From NCBI RefSeq assembly GCF_021728295.1, contig NZ_JAKJXE010000003.1, forward strand, positions 248,001-312,000: a DNA stretch of 64,000 bases, written 5' to 3'. The notes below the pieces were generated by a model that saw nothing but the letters and a program-made list of their open reading frames with translations, made no database searches and was not told the DNA's origin. The stretch is from Pseudomonas petrae (GTDB taxonomy: Bacteria; Pseudomonadota; Gammaproteobacteria; Pseudomonadales; Pseudomonadaceae). A program made the translations under genes and the position numbers. Below are positions 55,977 through 64,000 of this stretch, one piece after another (position 1 is the first letter of the stretch; each line of letters opens with the position of its first letter).

Positions 55977-56939
55977 CTACTTCGGACAGCCATCCTCGTG
56001 CTGCAGACTCGCCTGATTGACGTTGCTGCCCGCCGGCACGCCGCGCGTGAGCCACACGTTGCCGCCGATGGTCGAGCCCTTGCCGATGGTGATGCGCCCC
56101 AGAATCGTCGCGCCGGCATAGATCACCACGTCGTCTTCGACGATCGGGTGACGCTCATGGCCCTTGAGCAATTGACCGTCTTCATCGGAGGGGAAGCGTT
56201 TGGCGCCCAGCGTAACGGCCTGATAAATGCGCACGCGCTCGCCGATGATTGCAGTCTCGCCAATCACCACGCCTGTCCCGTGATCGATGAAGAAGCTCGG
56301 GCCGATCTGCGCGCCGGGATGGATGTCGATGCCGGTGGCAGAATGGGCAAGTTCGGCGCTGATGCGCGCCAGCAAGGGCAAACCGTTGTGATAAAGGTGA
56401 TGGGCCAGACGATGGTGAATCACCGCCAGAATGCCCGGGTAGCACAGCAACACCTCATCGACACTGCGCGCGGCGGGGTCACCGTGATACGCCGCCAGCA
56501 CGTCAGTGTCGAGAATGCGGCGAATCGTCGGCAGTGCGCTGCCGAAATCCTGAATCAACCGTTCCGCATGCACATCCGCGCAGCTGGCATCCTGGCCTTT
56601 CTGCCGGGCGGCGTAGCGCAGTTCGAGCCGCGCCTGATCGAGCAACGAGTTCAGCGCCACGTCGAGGGTGTAGCCGACGTAGAAGTCCTCGCTCTCTTCG
56701 CGCAGGTCCACCGGCCCCAGCCGCATCGGAAACAGCGCGCCGCACAGCGCATCAAGAATGTCGCGCATGGCCTCGCGGGACGGCAGCTCGCGGCCACCCT
56801 TCTCGCCGCTGATCCGGCCGTTGCTGGTACGCCAGTCATCACGCGCGGCGCGCAATTCGCCCACAATCCGCTGCAGTTGCCAGTGGCCGGTCACGCCCTC
56901 GGCGCAGGATTCCGGGGACAGGTCGGGAATAGTGCTCAC
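55977..56939 (-). CDS. epsC: Serine O-acetyltransferase EpsC
   Basis: Activates serine to O-acetylserine for cysteine synthesis. The long N-terminal helical domain precedes the left-handed beta helix ([30 protein letters not shown]), which carries the catalytic His/Asp residues, and ends with [15 protein letters not shown]. At 320 residues it matches the EpsC form rather than the shorter CysE. It is divergent from the D-cysteine desulfhydrase gene (197 bp apart), so the promoters may be controlled together. Confidence 0.93.
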   Translation of the reverse strand: MSTIPDLSPESCAEGVTGHWQLQRIVGELRAARDDWRTSNGRISGEKGGRELPSREAMRDILDALCGALFPMRLGPVDLREESEDFYVGYTLDVALNSLLDQARLELRYAARQKGQDASCADVHAERLIQDFGSALPTIRRILDTDVLAAYHGDPAARSVDEVLLCYPGILAVIHHRLAHHLYHNGLPLLARISAELAHSATGIDIHPGAQIGPSFFIDHGTGVVIGETAIIGERVRIYQAVTLGAKRFPSDEDGQLLKGHERHPIVEDDVVIYAGATILGRITIGKGSTIGGNVWLTRGVPAGSNVNQASLQHEDGCPK

Positions 56940-57136
56940 GCAGATTTCTCCTCAATTCAACGGCGAGTCAGGCTGTGAAGGCCGAAGTGGAATCACTCTA
57001 CGACATCCATTCGCGGCAAAAAAATAACTATTTTCGGAGGGCTTCTGCGCAGGGGATGGAGGACGGCGGGCTGTTGCCCTGTGGGAAACGTCTGCCTATA
57101 GTCCTGCGACTCAACTGCAGACCTGTCGACGCCACC

Positions 57137-58138
57137 ATGATCAAGCAACAGCTCGCCCGTTTTAATCGTTTGGAATTGCTCGGCGGTCCGACGCCTTTTG
57201 AAAAGCTGGAACGCCTCTCGACCTGGGCCGGCCGCGACATTTACGTGAAACGCGACGACATCACGCCGCTGGCCATGGGCGGCAACAAGCTGCGCAAGCT
57301 GGAATACCTCGCGGCCGATGCCCTGGCTCAAGGGTGCGACACGTTGATCACTGCGGGCGCCATTCAATCCAACCACGTGCGCCAGACCGCCGCCCTCGCC
57401 GCACGCCTTGGCCTGGGCTGTGTTGCACTGCTGGAAAACCCGATTGCGACTGACGACAGCAATTACCTGGGCAACGGCAATCGCCTGCTGCTGGACTTGT
57501 TCGATGCCAAGGTCGAGCTGGTCGAGAACCTCGACAATGCCGACGACCAGTTGCACGCCCTGGCCAGCCGGCTGCGTCTCAGTGGCAAGAAGCCCTACCT
57601 GGTGCCGATCGGCGGCTCGAATGCCCTTGGGGCACTGGGTTACGTGCAGGCCGGCTTTGAACTGGCCGAGCAAATCAAGCAAAGCGGGCTGTCATTCGCA
57701 GCCGTCGTGCTCGCGTCGGGCAGTGCCGGCACTCACAGCGGCCTGGCGTTAGCCTTGGCGGAAGAACTGCCCGAGCTGCCGGTGATTGGCGTAACCGTGT
57801 CGCGCCCGGAAGAAACCCAGGCGCCCAAGGTTCAGCGCCTGGCCGAGCAAACCGTCGAACTGCTGGGCGAATCCTTACCCGCCGCGTTCAAGGTGCAGCT
57901 GTGGGATGAATACTTTGGCCCACGGTACGGCGAGCCGAATGCCGGCACGTTGGCGGCGATCCGGCTGGTGGCCAGTCATGAAGGGCTGTTGCTGGATCCG
58001 GTGTACACCGGCAAAGCCATGGCCGGACTGCTCGACGGCATTGGCCGGCAGCGCTTCGAAGACGGCCCGATCGTCTTTCTCCACACCGGCGGCGCGCCTG
58101 CCTTGTTTGCGTATCAGGGCGTCTTCTCAGCGGGATAG
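57137..58138 (+). CDS. dcyD: D-cysteine desulfhydrase
   Basis: A pyridoxal-phosphate enzyme that splits D-cysteine to pyruvate, sulfide and ammonia; the fold is the same as ACC deaminase. The PLP lysine is in [12 protein letters not shown], with [18 protein letters not shown] next to it. 333 residues. The frame reads upstream to 56975, but the ATG at 57137 gives [20 protein letters not shown], the family start. The cystine ABC transporter downstream and epsC upstream make this a sulfur-amino-acid locus. Confidence 0.92.
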   Translation: MIKQQLARFNRLELLGGPTPFEKLERLSTWAGRDIYVKRDDITPLAMGGNKLRKLEYLAADALAQGCDTLITAGAIQSNHVRQTAALAARLGLGCVALLENPIATDDSNYLGNGNRLLLDLFDAKVELVENLDNADDQLHALASRLRLSGKKPYLVPIGGSNALGALGYVQAGFELAEQIKQSGLSFAAVVLASGSAGTHSGLALALAEELPELPVIGVTVSRPEETQAPKVQRLAEQTVELLGESLPAAFKVQLWDEYFGPRYGEPNAGTLAAIRLVASHEGLLLDPVYTGKAMAGLLDGIGRQRFEDGPIVFLHTGGAPALFAYQGVFSAG

Positions 58139-58368
58139 AGCCTTCGTCACGCTCCCGCGCAAAGGGTCGCGGGGGCGCCATATTCTAAAAACTGATAAGC
58201 AATCCGCTTTTTATTATTTTTCATCTCCTGATGCGGGTCTTATGATCGCCGCCAGCCGGCGCGCAGAGCCTCGCAGGCGACTGAAAAAGCTGGATAAACG
58301 CGTGATGCCAACGTAGCTTCGTCGGGTCTGATACTTGCCTGACATTCCAATTAAAACAGGGGACTTTC

Positions 58369-59166
58369 ATGAACATGTCTGCAATCCGCCGCACCTTTCT
58401 GTTGTCGGCCTTCAGCCTGGTGCTGGGCACCGGTCTGGTCAGCCAGGCTGTCGCTGGCGAACAACTGGCAACGATCAAAAAGAATGGAACCCTCAATGTC
58501 GGCCTGGAAGGCACTTATCCACCGTTCAGCTTCGTGGGTGAAGACGGCAAACTGACCGGCTTTGAAGTGGAGTTCTCTGAAGCGCTGGCCAAGGAGCTGG
58601 GCGTCAAGGTCAAGCTGCAAGCCACGCCGTGGGCTGGCATTCTGGCCGCGCTGGAATCCAAGCGTCTGGACGTTGTGATCAACCAAGTGACCATCTCCGA
58701 CGAGCGCAAGAAAAAATACGACTTCTCCGAACCCTACACAGTGTCGGGCATTCAAGCATTGGTGCAGACCAAAGACGTCGGCGTGATCAAAACGGCTGCA
58801 GACCTGAAAGGCAAAAAAGTCGGTGTTGGCCTGGGCACCAACTACGAAGAGTGGCTGAAAGCCAACGTGCCTGATGCCATCGTCAAAACCTATGACGATG
58901 ATCCGACCAAGTATCAGGACCTGCGTGTCGGTCGCATCGACGCCATCCTCGTCGACCGCCTTGCTGCACTGGAACTGGTCGCCAAGACCAAGGACAAGCT
59001 GGCGGTATCCGGCGAACCGTTCTCCCGTCAGGAATCCGGTATCGCACTGCGCAAGGGCGAGCCTGAATTGCTGGATGCGGTCAACAAAGCCATCGACAAG
59101 CTGCGCGCCGACGGCACCCTCGCCAAGCTGTCGGACAAGTACTTCAAGGCTGACGTGACCAAATGA
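58369..59166 (+). CDS. tcyJ: Cystine-type amino acid ABC transporter, substrate-binding protein
   Basis: A periplasmic binding protein of 265 residues. The signal peptide (residues 1-29, ending SQAVA) is followed by a type-II binding fold with GLEGTYPPFSFVGEDGKLTG and GVGLGTNYEEWLKAN, typical of FliY/TcyJ proteins that bind cystine. The stop overlaps the permease start by 4 bp. The symbol is given by likely orthology. Confidence 0.9.
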   Translation: MNMSAIRRTFLLSAFSLVLGTGLVSQAVAGEQLATIKKNGTLNVGLEGTYPPFSFVGEDGKLTGFEVEFSEALAKELGVKVKLQATPWAGILAALESKRLDVVINQVTISDERKKKYDFSEPYTVSGIQALVQTKDVGVIKTAADLKGKKVGVGLGTNYEEWLKANVPDAIVKTYDDDPTKYQDLRVGRIDAILVDRLAALELVAKTKDKLAVSGEPFSRQESGIALRKGEPELLDAVNKAIDKLRADGTLAKLSDKYFKADVTK

Positions 59167-59831
59167 TCCCAGAGAGCCTTCAGCTCGCGCTGGACTCCGC
59201 GCCCTTTCTGCTCAAGGGCGCGTATTACACGGTGGGCTTGAGCCTGGGGTCGATGTTCTTCGGATTGGTGTTGGGCTTCGGCCTGGCACTGATGCGTTTG
59301 TCGAAGATCTGGGTCATCAGTGCGGTCGCCAGGGTTTACGTGTCGTTCTTCCGCGGCACGCCGCTTCTCGTCCAGCTGTTCATGATTTATTACGGGCTGC
59401 CGGACCTGGGGATTGAACTGGACGCGATTACTGCAGCGCTGATCGGTCTGTCGCTGAACATGGCCGCGTATGCCTGCGAAATCCTTCGGGCCGCGATCGG
59501 TTCAGTGGACCGAGGGCAATGGGAAGCCGCCGCGAGCATTGGCATGACGCGCGCCCAGACCATGCGCCGCGCCATCCTGCCGCAAGCTGCACGCACCGCG
59601 TTGCCCCCGCTGGGCAACAGCTTCATTTCACTGGTCAAGGACACGGCGATGGCCGCCACCATTCAGGTGCCGGAAGTGTTCCGCCAGGCGCAGCTGATCT
59701 CTTCGCGGACGCTGGAAATTTTCACCATGTATTTCACCGTTGCGGTGATCTACTGGGTGCTGTGCAGCATCCTGGCGCATTTTCAAAATCGCCTGGAAGC
59801 ACGGGCCAACCGCCACGATGTGGAGTCCTGA
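59163..59831 (+). CDS. tcyL: Cystine-type ABC transporter permease
   Basis: A 222-residue inner-membrane protein with about five helices and the cytoplasmic EAA loop EAAASIGMTRAQTMRRAILP. N-terminal GAYYTVGLSLGSM and FFRGTPLLVQLF are family features of polar amino acid permeases (YecS/TcyL). One permease gene occurs, so it probably forms a homodimer. Overlaps the binding-protein gene by 4 bp. Confidence 0.92.
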   Translation: MIPESLQLALDSAPFLLKGAYYTVGLSLGSMFFGLVLGFGLALMRLSKIWVISAVARVYVSFFRGTPLLVQLFMIYYGLPDLGIELDAITAALIGLSLNMAAYACEILRAAIGSVDRGQWEAAASIGMTRAQTMRRAILPQAARTALPPLGNSFISLVKDTAMAATIQVPEVFRQAQLISSRTLEIFTMYFTVAVIYWVLCSILAHFQNRLEARANRHDVES

Positions 59832-59834
59832 GGC

Positions 59835-60578
59835 ATGATCACGGTTGAAAAACTGACCAAGCAATTCAAGGGCAACGAAGTGCTCAAGGGCATTGACCTG
59901 ACGGTCGAGCCTGGCGAGGTGGTGGCGATCATCGGCCCTAGCGGGTCGGGTAAAACCACCCTGTTGCGCTGCCTGAACCTGCTGGAAGTGCCTACAAGCG
60001 GCAGCATTGTCGTGGGCGACATCAAGGTCGATTTGAGTCGCCCGCTGAGCCAGCAGCAGGGTCTGATCCGGCAGCTGCGCCAGCATGTCGGGTTCGTCTT
60101 CCAGAACTTCAATCTGTTCCCGCACCGCACCGCGCTGGAAAACGTCATTGAAGGCCCGACAGTGGTCAAGAAGATGCCGCGCGAGCAGGCCATCGAACTG
60201 GGCCGCGCGCTGTTGGCGAAGGTCGGCCTCGCGGGTAAAGAGGACGCTTATCCGCGCCGTCTGTCCGGCGGCCAACAACAGCGCGTGGCGATTGCCCGTG
60301 CGCTGGCCATGGAGCCGGAAGTCATTCTGTTCGATGAACCGACGTCGGCGCTTGATCCCGAGCTGGTGGGCGAGGTGCTGAATACGATTCACGCACTGGC
60401 CCTGGAGAAACGCACGATGGTGATCGTGACCCACGAGATGAGCTTCGCGCGGGACGTCGCCAACCGGGTGATCTTCATCGACAAGGGCGTCATCGTTGAA
60501 CAAGGTGAGGCGAAAGAGCTGTTTGCCAATCCCAAAGAAGAACGCACAAGGCAGTTTCTTGAGCGCAGCAGGAATTAG
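59835..60578 (+). CDS. tcyN: Cystine-type ABC transporter ATP-binding protein
   Basis: Energises uptake. Walker A (GPSGSGKTTLLRCLN), Q-loop (FQNFNLFPH), signature LSGGQQQRVAIARAL, Walker B VILFDEPTSALD and the H-loop VTHEM are complete in 247 residues. It begins 3 bp after the permease stop and ends the transporter operon, followed by a terminator. Confidence 0.94.
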   Translation: MITVEKLTKQFKGNEVLKGIDLTVEPGEVVAIIGPSGSGKTTLLRCLNLLEVPTSGSIVVGDIKVDLSRPLSQQQGLIRQLRQHVGFVFQNFNLFPHRTALENVIEGPTVVKKMPREQAIELGRALLAKVGLAGKEDAYPRRLSGGQQQRVAIARALAMEPEVILFDEPTSALDPELVGEVLNTIHALALEKRTMVIVTHEMSFARDVANRVIFIDKGVIVEQGEAKELFANPKEERTRQFLERSRN

Positions 60579-60597
60579 TCCGACACGTTATGTGTTC

Positions 60598-60626
60598 AAA
60601 ACGGCGCCAACAGGCGCCGTTTTCTT
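60598..60626 (+). terminator. Terminator after the cystine ABC transporter
   Basis: AAAACGGCGCC-AACA-GGCGCCGTTTTCTTTG: 11-bp stem, 4-nt loop, followed by a T-rich tract, 20 bp after the ABC gene. Confidence 0.9.
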
Positions 60627-61147
60627 TGTCGTTCATATTTAGAAAAGCGTTGATCCACTAAAAGTTCTACTGTTTCGACTCCGACGACCCGTCGCGAACC
60701 TATCTACTTTCTCTATAAGAACAGCCAACACTCTTCGCACCGTTGATTGACCATTTTTACGTCAACAAATAACTCCATCACACACTTCCCGTCCGTCATC
60801 TGGCCGTTGTACCTGCACGCTTTCCCGTTGAAGCAGGACCGCAGTCGCATCTCCCATCTCCCCTCTCAACATGGGACAGTCGAGTGTAGGAAACTTCTCC
60901 ATTTGCCCCACACAGCGTTTAAAACGTTAATCCTCATTGACACAAACACCGCAACACAATTAGCTGAAAACGCCCTCAGTTCATTCACTTCTTAAAAACA
61001 GCAATTCACTAATTGCCACCATTTGTAATGTTTGCCATGCCTGTGTATCCCGGCGTGTACTAGCGCCAGTCGTTTCCACATTGCAGCTACGATGAATAAA
61101 TCACCTGACATGCCTGAACCAGGCCCACATTCGAAGAGTATTAAAAG
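60627..61147. other. Gene-free stretch richer in A/T before the orphan protein gene
   Basis: About 520 bp with clearly more A/T than its surroundings. A small open frame at 60747-60995 has no ribosome site and an unnatural composition. No terminal repeats, tRNA or IS remains are seen. The last 40 bp before the orphan gene (TATTAAAAG) contain its ribosome site only weakly. Confidence 0.6.
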
Positions 61148-61882
61148 ATGATCCACACCCCTGTAATCACTCAGTCTTTCAAGTTGATGGCCCCGTATCT
61201 GCCGCAGTCGAACAAGCACGGGATTGGCGCCCTTGCGGCGGCCGACCTGCAGGTACACATTGCTCCCTGGCCAGAGATGGACTGCGGTGACTTGATCGAA
61301 TTGTTTTGGGGAGGCTGTTATGCCGCGTCAAAACTTTTATCGGAGTCCGACATCGGGCATACATCCGTCCTACATGTACCCGAAAGTTTTCTTCGAAGTG
61401 GAAAAGTTAAAACCTACTATCGCGTTACCAAAATTGGCAGCGAACCCATTAAGTCTCCTGGCGCCAAGGTGTGGGTCAAACTGGAGACTCCCGGCGGTCA
61501 ATTGGTCAGCGGCGAGGGCGATGAGAATCAGGGACTGGCACCGGTGACGTTCGCCGACTCGGTCATGCAGGACGGTTTGACCGCGTGCCACTTCAATGAG
61601 GGCGTTCAACTCACCCTCGACGCTTATCCCAACATGGATGCCTACGATGAGATCACCCTTCGCTGGGGCGACATGCGTCTGGACTTGCCAGCGCTTACCC
61701 AGGACGACGTTGGCCTGCCCATCGTTGTCGAGGTACCGGCAGAGTTGGTGCGCGAGGCCGGCGATGATCCCCATTTAGAGGTCAGCTACTGCGTGATTGA
61801 CCGGGTCGGCAACAACTCGCGCTGGGCGCCGGCGCGGCTGATCAAGGTATCGACCGACATGACCGATGAGGCCGAAACTTGA
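61148..61882 (+). CDS. Unrecognised protein with two repeated beta-rich domains
   Basis: A 244-residue protein I cannot assign. It contains two related blocks, about residues 37-111 and 155-235: WPEMDCGDLIELFWGG aligns with YPNMDAYDEITLRWGD, SESDIGHTSVLHVPESFL with TQDDVGLPIVVEVPAELV, and TYYRVTKIGS with VSYCVIDRVG. Similar units occur repeated in large surface or secreted proteins of Pseudomonas, so each block may be an immunoglobulin-like beta sandwich. No signal peptide or membrane helix is visible. It is surrounded by more A/T-rich DNA and lies between a sulfur transporter and sfnB, as an isolated insertion. Confidence 0.7.
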   Translation: MIHTPVITQSFKLMAPYLPQSNKHGIGALAAADLQVHIAPWPEMDCGDLIELFWGGCYAASKLLSESDIGHTSVLHVPESFLRSGKVKTYYRVTKIGSEPIKSPGAKVWVKLETPGGQLVSGEGDENQGLAPVTFADSVMQDGLTACHFNEGVQLTLDAYPNMDAYDEITLRWGDMRLDLPALTQDDVGLPIVVEVPAELVREAGDDPHLEVSYCVIDRVGNNSRWAPARLIKVSTDMTDEAET

Positions 61883-62100
61883 TATCGGCCCTGTCCAGGA
61901 CGCTGTCGCGGCGCACCATCGAAGCGCTGCGACACGTCTGCTGCCCGCCACCTGGCGTTCTGCAACCGTGAACAACTCCACAGATCAGCAACGGAGAAGA
62001 AACCTCCCACATCATCTGCAACAGCGTCCTACAGCTTCCCCCCTCACTACGCGAAAACGGGCTGCTAGCCTGCGGTGAAACCCTTCACGAGGTGTTCGCC
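61883..62100. other. Intergenic region after the orphan gene
   Basis: About 220 bp without a supported gene. A frame at 61866-62078 is open, but it overlaps the orphan gene's end and has no ribosome site. The segment ACGAGGTGTTCGCC just before 62101 is a good ribosome site for the small ORF there. Confidence 0.5.
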
Positions 62101-62241
62101 ATGCCCTGCAGACATATCGTCAAGTACGTGATTCTGGCGCTGGCCTTCGGGTCATGCCTGACCTACACGCAAGCCACGGCGCTGGCAACGTCAGCCGCTA
62201 TTTCACCTTCTATGCTTATTCCTAAATGTGAGTTTATTTAA
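62101..62241 (+). CDS. Small ORF encoding a 46-residue secreted-type peptide
   Basis: Begins MPCRHIVKYVILALAFGSCL, an apparent signal peptide: basic start, hydrophobic core, and ATALA as a possible cleavage site near residue 29. The remaining 17 residues (TSAAISPSMLIPKCEFI) contain one cysteine. A strong ribosome site (ACGAGG) stands 8 bp before the ATG. It may be a real exported mini-protein, or the left-over 5' end of a truncated gene. The stop is followed by a more A/T-rich tract. Confidence 0.45.
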   Translation: MPCRHIVKYVILALAFGSCLTYTQATALATSAAISPSMLIPKCEFI

Positions 62242-62378
62242 TTTTTATACGCGCTTAGGGTATATGCACCGGACCACCGGACCATCGTCAATTTTCTCGC
62301 CGCCACAGCGGTATTGATTCGAGGTTCGAATGGTTCAGCACAATGATCCCAGTGCTCGCGCTCGTAAAGGTCACCACC
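62242..62378. promoter_or_regulatory. Region upstream of sfnB
   Basis: A gap of about 140 bp. It has short repeats (CCGGACCACCGGACCA near 62268) and the palindrome ATTCGAGGTTCGAAT near 62314. A sigma-54 promoter, expected in some sfn operons, is not evident. Confidence 0.35.
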
Positions 62379-63620
62379 ATGACTGATCTGAGCGCCCCTT
62401 CTGTCCAGCACACCCTGGACGTGGCTCCTCCCCTGCTCCCTGCCAACATAGTGCGCAACGACGCCGACGCCATTGCTGCGGCCCATGAACTGGCCGCCGT
62501 CGTACGTCCCCATGCCGCCACGCGAGACCGCGAGCGGCAACTGCCCTGGTCGGAAATCGAGCTGTTTACCCGCAGTGGCCTGGGCAGCATCTCGGTGCCG
62601 CGCGCGTACGGCGGGCCGCAGGTGTCATTCGTGACCGTGGCCGAAGTCTTCGCCATTCTCTCGGCAGCTGACCCTGCCGTGGGCCAGATTCCACAGAACC
62701 ACTTCGGCATCCTCTATTCGCTGATCGGCAGCGCTACCGAGGCCCAGAAACACACCCTGTTCGGCAGCGTGCTCGGCGGCGCACGTATCGGCAATGGCGG
62801 CCCTGAGCGCGGAACCAAAAACACCCTCGACGTCCGCACGCGACTGACCGCAGACGGTGATCAGTTTTTGCTCAACGGCCGCAAGTTCTACTCGACCGGC
62901 GCGCTGTTCGCCCACTGGGTGGCGGTCAAGGCCATTAATGACGACGGCAAACAAGTGCTGGTGTTCGTGCCACGCGGGACGCCGGGGCTGCACATCATCG
63001 ACGACTGGTCCGGCTTCGGTCAGCGCACCACCGCCAGCGGCAGCGTGCTGCTGGAAAACGTGCGCGTGAGTGGCGAACGGGTCGTTGATAACTGGAAGCT
63101 GGGCCTGGCGCCGAACATTCAGGGCGCGGTTTCGCAGCTGATTCAAGCCGCCATTGATGCAGGCATTGCCCGGGAAGCCATCGACGAAAGCATTCGTTTT
63201 GTGCGCGAGCGTTCACGGCCCTGGATCGACGCCAATGTCGAGCGTGCCGGCGACGATCCGTATGTGATCGCCGACATCGGCAAATTGAAGCTCGAGCTGC
63301 ACGCCGCCGAAGCGCTGCTGCGCAAGGCCGGGCGGGTGCTGGATGAGATTGCCGCCGAACCCATCGACGAACAGTCGGCGGCGCGGGCGTCCATCGTGGT
63401 CGCCGAAGCCAAGGTGCTGACCACGCAAATCGCCCTGCAAGCCAGCGAAAAGCTGTTCGAGCTCTCGGGGAGTCGCGCGACGCTGGCCGAATTCAATCTT
63501 GATCGTCACTGGCGCAATGCGCGGGTTCACACCCTCCACGACCCGGTGCGCTGGAAGGTTCACGCCGTCGGCGCATGGCACCTGAACGGCACCCTGCCTG
63601 CTCGTCATTCCTGGATATAA
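62379..63620 (+). CDS. sfnB: SfnB family sulfur acquisition oxidoreductase, first copy
   Basis: An acyl-CoA dehydrogenase-like flavoprotein of the SfnB/DszC-like group, used in organosulfur metabolism under sulfate limitation (dimethyl sulfone pathway in P. putida). 413 residues. Features: RDRERQLPWSEIELFTRSGLG, GQIPQNHFG and SGFGQRTTASGSVLLENV; the last segment (ELFELSGSRAT) resembles the acyl-CoA dehydrogenase C-terminal helical region. The ATG at 62379 follows AAAGGTCACCACC. A second copy follows 22 bp downstream. Confidence 0.9.
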   Translation: MTDLSAPSVQHTLDVAPPLLPANIVRNDADAIAAAHELAAVVRPHAATRDRERQLPWSEIELFTRSGLGSISVPRAYGGPQVSFVTVAEVFAILSAADPAVGQIPQNHFGILYSLIGSATEAQKHTLFGSVLGGARIGNGGPERGTKNTLDVRTRLTADGDQFLLNGRKFYSTGALFAHWVAVKAINDDGKQVLVFVPRGTPGLHIIDDWSGFGQRTTASGSVLLENVRVSGERVVDNWKLGLAPNIQGAVSQLIQAAIDAGIAREAIDESIRFVRERSRPWIDANVERAGDDPYVIADIGKLKLELHAAEALLRKAGRVLDEIAAEPIDEQSAARASIVVAEAKVLTTQIALQASEKLFELSGSRATLAEFNLDRHWRNARVHTLHDPVRWKVHAVGAWHLNGTLPARHSWI

Positions 63621-63642
63621 CCAGACAACTGGAAGCACACCT

Positions 63643-64000
63643 ATGAGCCTTCAAACCTTGCCGCGTGACACGCAGGCGACCGCCGTGACCGCGATCATTC
63701 GCGACGATGCCGAGGCGCTGCACAGCGCCCGCACCCTGGCGGAAGAGTTCAAACAACAGAGCGCCACGCGTGATCGTGAACGGCGCCTGCCGCATCAGGA
63801 ACTGGAAGCGTTTTCCCGCTCGGGACTGTGGGGCATCAGCGTACCTAAAGCCTTTGGTGGCGCCGGCGTGTCCAATGTCACCCTGGCCGAAGTCATTCGC
63901 ATCATCTCTGCCGCCGACGCCTCATTGGGTCAGATTCCGCAGAATCATTTTTACGCGCTGGAAGTACTGCGCGTGAACGGCAGCCCGGCACAGCAGGCGC
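63643..64000 (+). CDS. SfnB family sulfur acquisition oxidoreductase, second copy (3' end outside the window)
   Basis: The first 119 residues of a paralogue of the preceding gene: RDRERRLPHQELEAFSRSGLWGISVPKAFGGAGV and ISAADASLGQIPQNHF align closely to sfnB. It starts MSLQTLPRDTQATAVT at 63643 and is open at the right edge. Duplicated acyl-CoA dehydrogenase-like genes next to each other are common in Pseudomonas sulfur loci, where flavin monooxygenases often follow; these would be beyond the window. Confidence 0.9.
   Translation, partial: MSLQTLPRDTQATAVTAIIRDDAEALHSARTLAEEFKQQSATRDRERRLPHQELEAFSRSGLWGISVPKAFGGAGVSNVTLAEVIRIISAADASLGQIPQNHFYALEVLRVNGSPAQQA

Noticed and set aside
60747..60995. 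82-codon frame in the more A/T-rich gap
   Set aside because: No ribosome site, odd composition, no similarity recognised.

Overview
The window is ordinary chromosomal DNA of a Pseudomonas (gammaproteobacterium). The support is the gene content and order (rpoH-ftsX-ftsE-ftsY, the glnA/ntrBC region, PchP, SfnB, a BetT-type choline carrier), the GC-rich coding bias, and abundant Pseudomonas-type REP palindromes together with one REP-associated tyrosine transposase. I cannot name the species. No rRNA or tRNA gene, CRISPR array, prophage or classical insertion sequence was recognised.

Layout. 1-9.9 kb: hemW (open at the left edge), small membrane and lipoprotein genes, trmB, thiG and thiS, mtgA, the heat-shock sigma factor rpoH, and the ftsY-ftsE-ftsX operon. 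10.2-15.7 kb: two M16 peptidases (one with a zinc site, one without), rsmD, an alpha/beta hydrolase and an azlCD exporter. 15.9-20.3 kb: a sulfurtransferase, a TetR regulator, an MFS carrier and a coniferyl aldehyde dehydrogenase. 20.4-21.0 kb: a dense REP array. 21.1-27.3 kb: coaD, a ferredoxin, ggt, mutM, an HDOD protein and rlmI. 27.3-28.3 kb: an 11-copy 9-bp minisatellite and a RAYT gene bracketed by REPs. 28.5-39.0 kb: ilvD, an ABC1 kinase, DUF3429, a DASH cryptochrome/photolyase, phosphorylcholine phosphatase, folA, a membrane protein/GTPase pair (DUF2868/DUF3482) and a YkgJ-type protein. 39.2-49.3 kb: typA, thiI, and the nitrogen-control block glnA ... ntrB-ntrC. 49.4-55.5 kb: amidase, aldo/keto reductase, SDR and betT. 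56-64 kb: a sulfur/cystine locus (epsC, dcyD, a three-gene cystine ABC transporter, two sfnB-type genes), split by a less GC-rich patch holding an unrecognised two-domain protein and a tiny secreted ORF.

How the genes work together. The clearest circuit is nitrogen control. glnA has a textbook -24/-12 promoter with two NtrC-like sites about 31 bp apart and centred roughly 138 and 107 bp upstream of the inferred start. ntrBC has its own -24/-12 promoter and an NtrC-like site. betT is preceded by a perfect BetI-type palindrome although no betI is in the window. The 56-64 kb block reads as uptake and use of cystine, D-cysteine and organosulfur compounds.

The most unusual items are the two-level repeat organisation of the 20.4-21.0 kb REP array, the RAYT with REPs on both sides next to a perfect minisatellite, the duplicated-domain orphan protein at 61.1 kb, and the overlapping DUF2868/DUF3482 pair.
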